Below are positions 56,826-64,000 of a DNA stretch of 64,000 nt, in pieces. A program made the position numbers and the translations under genes. This DNA is from CATOSD01 sp965203135 (GTDB taxonomy: Bacteria; Chloroflexota; Dehalococcoidia; Lucifugimonadales; CATOSD01). The DNA lies in the NCBI GenBank assembly GCA_965203135.1, contig CBDBBO010000003.1, forward strand, positions 1 to 64,000, written 5' to 3'. The stretch's first letter is position 1. Every line of letters begins with the position of its first letter. The notes beneath the pieces were generated by a model that had not been told where the DNA came from, did not search any database, and saw only the letters and a program-made list of their open reading frames with translations.

Positions 56826-57595
56826 GCGCGCTCGCCTTTCGCGCGGGCCAATGCCCGGTCGATTTCGGCGTCGGTGAGCGCGCTGAAGCGCGGCCCAGGC
56901 TCATGGGCGACAGCGGCGGCGAACTCATCGCAGCCCAGATCGTCCACGCGCCAATTCATCGTGGGAAGCTGCGGAAAGCGGTACGTCGCGGACGACGCGC
57001 CCAGGCGCATGGCCGCCGGCGCCTCGAAATCGGCCGGGTCGAATGATATGCCCGTTCCCAACGCCTTGATGAGCGCCTCCTTGATGGTCCAGAGCTTGAA
57101 GAACAGGTGGATCCTGCGGGGACCGTTCGCCCGGGTGAGAGCGCGCTGTTCGTTGGCTCCGAAGGCGGCGTCGATCAGGCGGTCGAAGTCGCGCCGCTCG
57201 GTGCGCTCCTCGACGTCTACGCCGAGCCTGCCGTCCGGTGCGAGGGCGATCAGGCCGTGGCTGCCGCCGTGGCTCACGTTGAAGCTGACGGGCACGTGCT
57301 CGCCGTCGACGAGCGTGAAGGGCTTTTCGTGAATCGCCTGGCCGAAGGCGAGTTGTTCATTGCGGCATCCCAGGTGGTCGCAGAGGATGGCGCGGAGGGC
57401 CGCTCGACACAGCGCGAACCTTCGGCGCGCTCCCAGGTGAACGAACTTTCGCCATCGCTTTCGCTCGCAGGCGTCGAGCATGGCGAAGGCGGACGCTTCA
57501 TGACCAGGATGAGGGGCGAGGTCGACGTGGACCACGGCAGCGGTCCCGAATCGACCGTGTGGCTTCCACCAGCAGTCCGTGGCACGGACTGACAT
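56822..57595 (-). CDS. Sfp-type 4'-phosphopantetheinyl transferase
   Basis: ATG 57595, with GGGAGA just upstream, is preferred over the open frame to 57631. The 257 residues carry all three signature blocks: P-V-S-F-N-V-S-H-G-G, GVDVEE (Asp127 and Glu129 bind magnesium) and FKLWTIKEALIKALG (Trp169, Lys172, Glu173). It transfers the phosphopantetheine arm of coenzyme A to carrier-protein serines. It is transcribed divergently from the PKS gene 231 bases away and is its likely activator. Confidence 0.9.
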   Translation of the reverse strand: MSVRATDCWWKPHGRFGTAAVVHVDLAPHPGHEASAFAMLDACERKRWRKFVHLGARRRFALCRAALRAILCDHLGCRNEQLAFGQAIHEKPFTLVDGEHVPVSFNVSHGGSHGLIALAPDGRLGVDVEERTERRDFDRLIDAAFGANEQRALTRANGPRRIHLFFKLWTIKEALIKALGTGISFDPADFEAPAAMRLGASSATYRFPQLPTMNWRVDDLGCDEFAAAVAHEPGPRFSALTDAEIDRALARAKGERA

Positions 57596-57826
57596 GGTTC
57601 TCCCTGGAACTGATGAGGTTGTCATAGGCACACAAAGTTAGCAGAACCGGTACATGCCGGTCAACGTTGCTGAGGCATGGACCTTGTCACAGCCTCTATC
57701 GGGAGACTGAGTGACGCGGCCCTTGTACAAGACTCGGTTTGACCCACCGCCAGCCACTTGCTACGATGAAATTCATATACTTTCAACGTCCGCAATTGTG
57801 GACTCGACCTTCCAGAGGAGGCCATC

Positions 57827-60800
57827 GTGGCGCTGGACGATATCGCTGGATCATCAAGTGATATAGCATCTCATTCGGGGGTTGGGAGCCCTTCCGGGCC
57901 GGCGGAGCCTATCGCCATCGTTGGCATGGCCTGCCGCTTCCCGGGCGCGAACAGTCTCGACGAATTCTGGCAGCTGCTGGAGTCAGGTGGAAATGCTATC
58001 ACCGAAGGCGTGCCGGGTTCCGGTGTTGGCCGGATCGGGCAGTTCTACCCGGAATCCGCAAATCAGTTTCCGGCCTGCCGGTATGCGGCCCTAGTCGACG
58101 ATATCGACATGTTTGACGCGGAGTTTTTCAGGATTTCGCCTGTAGAGGCACAGCTTCTGGACCCCCAGCAGCGCATGGTACTGGAAACCTGCTGGAAGGC
58201 CCTCGAGGACTCGCTGGTGGACCCCGAGCAGCTCAAGGGAAGCCGCACCGGGATATACCTGGGCATAAGCAACAATGACTACCGCGGGGTGAGCCTGGCG
58301 GCCACCCAGCAGACCGGCGCGGCCGAGAGCCTGTACACCGTTGCCGGCACGTCATTCAATACAGCCGCCGGCCGGGTTGCGTTCGCGCTCGGCCTGCAAG
58401 GACCGGCCATGGCGGTGGACACCGCCTGCTCGTCCTCACTGTTCGCACTACACCAGGCGATGGCATCGCTTCAACGGGATGAGGCTGACCTGATACTGGT
58501 CGGGGGCGTCCAGGCCATCTTCCTGGGTCAGCTGACCCAGTTGAGGGCGAGAGCCGGGATGCTGTCTCCTGACGGCCAGTGCAAGGCCTTCGACGCTTCT
58601 GCCAACGGTTTCGTTCGCGGCGAGGGCTGCGGCATGGTCGTGCTGAAGCGGCTCGCCGACGCCGAGGCCGACGGCGACCGGATCTGGGGCGTGGTGCTGG
58701 GTTCGGCCGTGAACCAGGACGGCACCAGCGCCGGACTCACGGTGCCGAGCGGCGTCGCCCAGGAGAGGGTGATCGAGGAGGCCCTGCTTCAAGCCGGCGT
58801 CGCTCCCCAGGATGTGGACTTTTTGGAGGCCCACGGCACGGGCACCGAAGTGGGCGACCCCATCGAGTTGAACGCCGCGGCGGAAGTCTACGGCAGGGGG
58901 AGAGATCCCGGCAATCCCTTGCTGGTGGGTTCGGTGAAGACCAATGTGGGGCACCTGGAGCCGGCGGCGGGAGTGGCCGGCCTGATGAAGGTGCTTCTGT
59001 CCATGCAGCGGGGTATCGTCCCCAGGCACCTGCACTTCAACAATCCGAACCCGCGCCTTGATTGGGACAGTCTTCCCGTCAGGATCCCGACAGAGAACGT
59101 CCAGTGGCCGCGGGTTTCAGGCAGGCATCCGAGGGCCGGGATCAGCTCATACGGCTGGTCCGGGACCAATGTCCACGTCGTGGTCGAGGGCTACCCGAGT
59201 CCTGCGGAGGCTTCCGCGGACAAGGGTGGAATGCCGCAACCCGCCGGAGCATATCGCACGGTCCCAGTTTCGCTGCCGGATTCGCCGGACGGCCCGCTTC
59301 CCGTAGTGGAAGGGGCCAGGCATGCCCGCATTCTGCCGCTTTCGGGAAAGATGGATGACGCCCTGAGAGACTCGGCGAGGTCGTACCTGTCGTGGCTGGA
59401 CACGCAGAGCGGGGCCGCGTTCGCGGACGGCAGCGCCGTCGCCCCCGGCTTCTCGGACATGGCCTGGACGGCAGGAGTCGCGCGCAGCCACTTTGAGCGG
59501 CGCGCGGCTGTCGCCTTCAAGGACGCAGAGTCGCTGCGAGCCGGTCTCCGAGAGGTTGTCGAGGGCACACGCAAACCTTCCGAGGATGCCGCGACCAAGG
59601 TGGCGTTCGTCTACACGGGACAGGGAAGCCAATGGTACGGCATGGGCAGGACACTCTACGAGCGCGAGCCGGTGGTGAAGGACGTGCTGGACAGGTGCGA
59701 GCGCGTCATGCTGGAGGAGCGTGGGGCGTCGCTGCTGGACGTGATGTTCGGGGCCGGGACCGCCGCCGGCGATCTGTACGACACCACGTGGTCGCAGCCC
59801 GCCGTGTACGCGCTGGAATGCGCCCTCACGGCGCTGTGGCGGAGCATAGGCGTCGAGCCGAGCGTTGCGATCGGACACAGCCTGGGCGAGTTCGCTGCCG
59901 CGCAGGCGGCGGGCGTGTTCAGCCTGGAGGAGGGCCTGCGATTCGTGGCCAGACGGGGCGAGCTGCTGTCGTCCGTTCCTGTGAAGGGCACAATGGCGGC
60001 GATCTTCGCGTCGCCGGAGGCAGTGGCCGCCGCCGTCGATGAGCACAACGCGGCGGCGGCCACTGCAGGCGTGAGCGTCGCGGTCGACAACGGCATACAC
60101 CAGGTGATCAGCGGCACGGAAGCGGCGGTCAAAGCGGTGTCCGACCGCTTCGAGGCCGACGAAATCATGGTGAGACCGCTGAGAAACCAGGCGTTCCACA
60201 GCCCGCTGCTCGAGCCCGCGCTGGACGACCTGGAGCAGGCGTTCAACCGGGTCGAAGTCTCGCCGCCTTCACTGTCGCTGGTGAGCAACGTCACAGGCAA
60301 GGTGGTAGCACAGGACGAGTCCCTGGACGGCAGGTACTGGCGTGGTCACGCGCGCAATGCGGTACAGTTCCGAAAGGGCATAGGCGAGATGGCCGATTTG
60401 GGCGTCGATCTGGTGGTTGAGATCGGCCCGCACGCCGTGCTCGGCCCGCTGGTGTCGCTGGTGTGGCAAAGCGTGGCTGAAGGCGCGAATGATCCCGTCG
60501 TGTTGCAGAGCATGCTGCGTCCGTCCTCGGGCGCGTTCGACGCCGAGGTGGACGACGGATTCGTCGATGCGGTCGCGGCCGCATATAACGCCGGCCTTTC
60601 GCTGGACTTTGCCGGCCTGTTCGCCGGGGAAGAGCGGCGGCGCATTTCCGTGCCCGGCTATCCCTTCCAGCGGCGCCGGTACTGGGTGGAGGGCACTCAG
60701 AGGCGCACCTCCGGCGACGCGCACCCGCTGCTGGGCGAGAGGCACGAGTCCGCGCGTGGCGAGGTGATGTTCGAGACGGAGATGTTCCCTTCCGAACCGT

Positions 60801-63800
60801 CCTGGCTGGAGGACCACCAGGTATTCGGCCGGGTGGTGATGCCCGGAGCGGTCTACGGAGCGATGGCCGCCACCGTACCATTCACCGAAGGAGCGGGCGC
60901 GTCTGTGGTCGAGGACCTCCAGCTTCATGTCCCGCTGGTCTACCCGGAGTATTCGCCAGATGGCGACACGGAGGAGCCGGGACGCCGGATGCAGTTGGTC
61001 GTCGACGGCTCGACGGACTCGACCGCACGGACTTTCGAGGTCTTCAGCAAGGGTGAAGACGACGAATGGCTACTCCACGCGGAGGGCCGGCTATCTCCTG
61101 ATTCAGGGCAGTGGGGCATAGTTGAAACGGCGGACCTGGATGCGCTGAAGGCCGGTCTCACTCTGCAGGACCTGTCCGACTACTACCGGGCCAAAGCGGT
61201 GAGCGGAATCGACTTCGGGCCAGCGTTCAGGACCCTGGAGGCCCTATGGGGTGAAGGAAGCGAGGCGGTCGGCGAAATCGCGCTTCAGGACACAAGAGGG
61301 TCCATCTACGAGGCCATACACCCGCTGTTGCTGGACGGATGTTTCCAGGTGTTGTCGGCCGCCCGAAACCTGTCCGGTATCGGGGGCGAGGCCACCTATC
61401 TCCCGTTCGGCTGGGAGCGCCTCCGGCTGAATGGCCCCCTGCCCGACCGGCTGGTGTGCCACGCTCGGATGAGGGACGGCGTTCAGGCGCCGGACGATGA
61501 TGAAGCGACCGCGCATACGCCGGAGACCCTGATCGGGGATTTGCGGCTGTACTCGCTTGAGGGCGACGTGCTCGGCGAATTGACGGGTTTCGCCCTGAAG
61601 CGGGCCACGCGAGCCGCGTTCCTGTCGTCTACCGAGGGACTCGAGGACCTGTTGTACGAGGTCGTCTGGCGCGAGCGGCCGCTGTTGGGCGGCTTGCGGT
61701 CGGCAGATCCCCTCGTCGGTCCATCCGCAGTCGCGGCGAGCACGGGCGCCTTCGCCGAGTATCTGTCCGAGGAAGGCGTCGAGATCGACGACCGCGCGAC
61801 CCTGCTTGGCGATATGGAGCGGCTGTCCCGGTCCTATGCCCTGGCGGCTCTGAATCGCTTGGGATGGCAGCGCGATGCGGGAAAGGTCGTGCATCCGGAC
61901 GCTCTCCGGGAAGGGCTGCGGGTCCTGCCCGAACACGCCCGTCTCCTGGAGAGGATGCTCCGGCTGCTGGCCGACGCGGGCGTACTGGAGCGCGGTCCGA
62001 GCGGCGGCTACGGGATCGTTGTAGGAACGGAAGACCGGCTTCCGGACGAGGCGCTGGTCGACCCGGAAGCCTTCGCGGATCGTATGGTCGAATTGCATCC
62101 TCATGGCTCCAGCGAGCTGGGCCTCCTCAGGAGGAGCGGTGGAGCCCTGGCGGAAGTGCTGCGGGGCGAGGTGGACCCACTATCAATACTATTCCCGAGA
62201 GAGGGCCCCGGCGCGGCGGACTTCTACTTCACCGCACCGGCTTCGAGGGCCTCGAACAGGATGCTGGCGGACGCGGTGGCCGCGACCGTAGCCGACTGGC
62301 CGGAGGGACGCCGGCTGCGCATTCTGGAGGTGGGCGCGGGCACCGGCTCCGGAACATCCGTGGTGCTGCCGGAACTGCCGGACGGCGGGTTCGACTACGT
62401 GTTCACCGACATCTCGGCGGGCTTCTTTGCCGAGGCCGAGATCCGTTTCAGCGATTCGGGAGCGCCCATCGAGTACCGGCCGCTGGATATCGAGCGAGAC
62501 CCTGCCGACCAGGGTTTCGATCTCCATTCCTATGATCTGGTCATAGCCGTCAACGTGCTGCACGCCACGCGGGACCTGGGAGAGACCCTGACCAACTGTA
62601 AGAGTCTGCTGGCCCCGTCCGGCCAGCTGCTCGCCGTGGAGAGCCTGCGGGGGCGCGGGTGGCAGGACATGACCTTTGGGCAACTGGACGGATGGTGGCG
62701 CTACTCCGACGCCTACAGGCCGAACCACGCCGTCGCCTCGCCCGAAGTCTGGCTCCAGGCCCTGGCCGACACCGGATTCGTAGACTCGGCGGTACTGGGC
62801 GGCGAGAGCGTGGGCGACATGGGCCCCGTGGGTTCCGGCGTCATTCTGGGCCGGGGACCCGAGCATATCACCCTGGCGGAAGGCGTCTGGGTGCTGGCCG
62901 CCCACAATGAGGCTGCGGCGGTTGATCTGGCGGGAGGCTTCGCGGCGCAAAATCAGAAGGTGGTCGTCGCGAGCAATAGCCGGAGCGATAGCTCGCCTCC
63001 CAGTGGCGCAGGTGTTTTACATGCCGCGGTCGATGCGGAACGGCGGGAGTCGTGGAGCCAACTGCTGGAGTCCCTGCCGGACGATGTCCCGTTGCACGGA
63101 GTAGTCCACTGCTCTTCGCTGGAGGGCCTGGGGACAGAGGCGACGACGGAGCAGTTGGCGCAGGAAGTGAGGAGGGTCGGTTCGAGCGCCCTTGCATTGA
63201 CGCAGGCCCTGCAGGATTCGGGTGTGGTGCCGGTCAAGGGGCTGTCGTTCATCACCAGGGGAGCCCAGGCGCTGGAACGGGACTACATGCGACGCAGCGT
63301 CGAGGAACTGCCCGGCGCCACCCTCTGGGGGTTCGGCAAGGCGCTGGCGCGGGAGGTTGGCCATCTGCAACCCAGAATGATCGATCTGGACCCGGATGCG
63401 TCGCCGAACATCGACAGCCTGGTCGACGAGCTGATGTTCCCCGATTCCGAAACCCATATCGCCTACCGGTCCGGCGACCGTTTGGCCTCACGTCTCGTGA
63501 GGAGGAGTGACGCCAGGCCTCGACTGGACTTGCCGGATGAACCGGACTGGCGGCTCGTCTCCACCGCGGGTGAGGGTCTGCAGGGACTGCACACGGTGCC
63601 CGCTACGCCGCAACCGCTCCAGAGCGGCGAGGTTCGAGTGCGGGTGGAAGCGGCAGGGCTCAACTTCTCCGACGTCCTCATAGGCATGGGGGCCGTCGAG
63701 ATGGACCCGATGTTGGGCGACGAGTTCTGCGGCCGCATTGCGGAAGTCGCCGATGACGTTTCCGGGTTCCGAGTGGGCGATCGCGTGGTGGGGCTGGGAA

Positions 63801-64000
63801 TCGGCACTTTCAGGCCGGACGCGGTAACGCGGGCGGAGATGGTGGCGCCGGCATCGCCGGATACCCCGGCGGCTGCTCTGGCTACCGTACCCACTTCTTT
63901 CGTTTCCGCGGAGTTGGCCTTCCAGATGTCCGGGTTGGAAAAGGGAGATCGCGTACTTGTTCATACCGCGTCAGGCGGTGTGGGGCTGGCGGCCACCCAA
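57827..64000 (+). CDS. Highly reducing type I polyketide synthase (3' end outside window)
   Basis: GTG 57827 follows AGAGGAGG. The frame stays open for 2058 codons to the window edge. Domains in order: KS (about 27-450) with Cys201 in DTACSSSL, EAHGTGT and KTNVGH; AT (about 590-880) with Ser685 in GHSLGE and an A-F-H-S motif, both typical of malonyl-CoA selection; DH (about 965-1240) with His997 in H-x3-G-x4-P and D-x3-Q later; a C-methyltransferase (about 1470-1680) with EVGAGTGSGT; a structural ketoreductase-like region (about 1690-1890); and an ER beginning at about 1910 (GLNFSDVLIGMG and TASGGVGLA). This order matches iterative, fungal-like reducing synthases. A KR and carrier protein should follow downstream. 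The product would be a methyl-branched, saturated chain. Confidence 0.92.
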   Translation, partial: MALDDIAGSSSDIASHSGVGSPSGPAEPIAIVGMACRFPGANSLDEFWQLLESGGNAITEGVPGSGVGRIGQFYPESANQFPACRYAALVDDIDMFDAEFFRISPVEAQLLDPQQRMVLETCWKALEDSLVDPEQLKGSRTGIYLGISNNDYRGVSLAATQQTGAAESLYTVAGTSFNTAAGRVAFALGLQGPAMAVDTACSSSLFALHQAMASLQRDEADLILVGGVQAIFLGQLTQLRARAGMLSPDGQCKAFDASANGFVRGEGCGMVVLKRLADAEADGDRIWGVVLGSAVNQDGTSAGLTVPSGVAQERVIEEALLQAGVAPQDVDFLEAHGTGTEVGDPIELNAAAEVYGRGRDPGNPLLVGSVKTNVGHLEPAAGVAGLMKVLLSMQRGIVPRHLHFNNPNPRLDWDSLPVRIPTENVQWPRVSGRHPRAGISSYGWSGTNVHVVVEGYPSPAEASADKGGMPQPAGAYRTVPVSLPDSPDGPLPVVEGARHARILPLSGKMDDALRDSARSYLSWLDTQSGAAFADGSAVAPGFSDMAWTAGVARSHFERRAAVAFKDAESLRAGLREVVEGTRKPSEDAATKVAFVYTGQGSQWYGMGRTLYEREPVVKDVLDRCERVMLEERGASLLDVMFGAGTAAGDLYDTTWSQPAVYALECALTALWRSIGVEPSVAIGHSLGEFAAAQAAGVFSLEEGLRFVARRGELLSSVPVKGTMAAIFASPEAVAAAVDEHNAAAATAGVSVAVDNGIHQVISGTEAAVKAVSDRFEADEIMVRPLRNQAFHSPLLEPALDDLEQAFNRVEVSPPSLSLVSNVTGKVVAQDESLDGRYWRGHARNAVQFRKGIGEMADLGVDLVVEIGPHAVLGPLVSLVWQSVAEGANDPVVLQSMLRPSSGAFDAEVDDGFVDAVAAAYNAGLSLDFAGLFAGEERRRISVPGYPFQRRRYWVEGTQRRTSGDAHPLLGERHESARGEVMFETEMFPSEPSWLEDHQVFGRVVMPGAVYGAMAATVPFTEGAGASVVEDLQLHVPLVYPEYSPDGDTEEPGRRMQLVVDGSTDSTARTFEVFSKGEDDEWLLHAEGRLSPDSGQWGIVETADLDALKAGLTLQDLSDYYRAKAVSGIDFGPAFRTLEALWGEGSEAVGEIALQDTRGSIYEAIHPLLLDGCFQVLSAARNLSGIGGEATYLPFGWERLRLNGPLPDRLVCHARMRDGVQAPDDDEATAHTPETLIGDLRLYSLEGDVLGELTGFALKRATRAAFLSSTEGLEDLLYEVVWRERPLLGGLRSADPLVGPSAVAASTGAFAEYLSEEGVEIDDRATLLGDMERLSRSYALAALNRLGWQRDAGKVVHPDALREGLRVLPEHARLLERMLRLLADAGVLERGPSGGYGIVVGTEDRLPDEALVDPEAFADRMVELHPHGSSELGLLRRSGGALAEVLRGEVDPLSILFPREGPGAADFYFTAPASRASNRMLADAVAATVADWPEGRRLRILEVGAGTGSGTSVVLPELPDGGFDYVFTDISAGFFAEAEIRFSDSGAPIEYRPLDIERDPADQGFDLHSYDLVIAVNVLHATRDLGETLTNCKSLLAPSGQLLAVESLRGRGWQDMTFGQLDGWWRYSDAYRPNHAVASPEVWLQALADTGFVDSAVLGGESVGDMGPVGSGVILGRGPEHITLAEGVWVLAAHNEAAAVDLAGGFAAQNQKVVVASNSRSDSSPPSGAGVLHAAVDAERRESWSQLLESLPDDVPLHGVVHCSSLEGLGTEATTEQLAQEVRRVGSSALALTQALQDSGVVPVKGLSFITRGAQALERDYMRRSVEELPGATLWGFGKALAREVGHLQPRMIDLDPDASPNIDSLVDELMFPDSETHIAYRSGDRLASRLVRRSDARPRLDLPDEPDWRLVSTAGEGLQGLHTVPATPQPLQSGEVRVRVEAAGLNFSDVLIGMGAVEMDPMLGDEFCGRIAEVADDVSGFRVGDRVVGLGIGTFRPDAVTRAEMVAPASPDTPAAALATVPTSFVSAELAFQMSGLEKGDRVLVHTASGGVGLAATQ

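Overview
The window looks like high-GC bacterial chromosome. It is most consistent with a Chloroflexota lineage (Dehalococcoidia or SAR202-like), although no rRNA or other marker gene is present to prove this. The inference rests on the mix of secreted FN3/cadherin-like proteins, a soluble GAF-PAS-kinase-receiver-winged-helix fusion, P450, Rieske and flavin oxygenases, orphan lipoprotein binding proteins, frequent GTG/TTG starts, and palindromic repeats that run into reading frames.

Layout. (1) 1-10560: a same-strand array of exported proteins (FN3, cadherin-like, putative-Ig, tandem Cache lipoprotein), then a truncated FAD oxidoreductase, a frameshifted small membrane protein, and a large lipoprotein carrying an alpha/beta-hydrolase domain and thrombospondin type 3 calcium repeats. 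(2) 10579-13372: a small exported acidic protein followed by an OmpR-type response regulator and a BaeS-like kinase. (3) 13516-16189, minus strand: a long secreted FN3-containing gene broken by three single-base indels. (4) 16798-19164: a complete phosphorelay with a DNA-binding domain in one polypeptide. An inverted 88-bp copy of part of its winged helix lies just downstream. (5) 19621-21871: two insertion sequences, an rve/DDE element and an 808-bp IS5-family element with a likely programmed frameshift. (6) 21997-30513: an oxidative metabolism island with an amidohydrolase, an SDR, a GPP34-P450 fusion, an MMPL/RND transporter, a Rieske oxygenase and a serine hydrolase. (7) 30720-32753: an orphan oligopeptide-type binding protein. 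(8) 32820-48372: a surface-polysaccharide locus with two nucleotide-sugar dehydrogenases, an epimerase, twin TylF-like methyltransferases, DUF362 and CapK-like proteins, AsnB and three GT4 glycosyltransferases. A DUF2283/nuclease-fold pair and twin coiled-coil membrane proteins sit inside it. (9) 48502-55772: a PPC-domain protein, a molybdenum oxidoreductase, an acyl-CoA-dehydrogenase-fold monooxygenase, a VapBC module, a Leu/Ile/Val-type binding protein, an MpaB-type oxygenase, a nitroreductase and a beta-carbonic anhydrase. (10) 55914-64000: an alpha/beta hydrolase and an Sfp-type PPTase, divergent from a reducing type I polyketide synthase that runs off the window.

How the parts work together. 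The PPTase beside the PKS probably activates its carrier protein. The nucleotide-sugar, methyltransferase, AsnB and GT4 genes are expected to assemble a decorated extracellular glycan. The P450, Rieske, SDR, amidohydrolase and MMPL group suggests oxidation and export or uptake of a hydrophobic substrate. The most unusual single gene is the GPP34-P450 fusion, because its P450 half appears to lack the usual oxygen-activating acid/threonine pair. No CRISPR array, tRNA, rRNA or prophage is visible.
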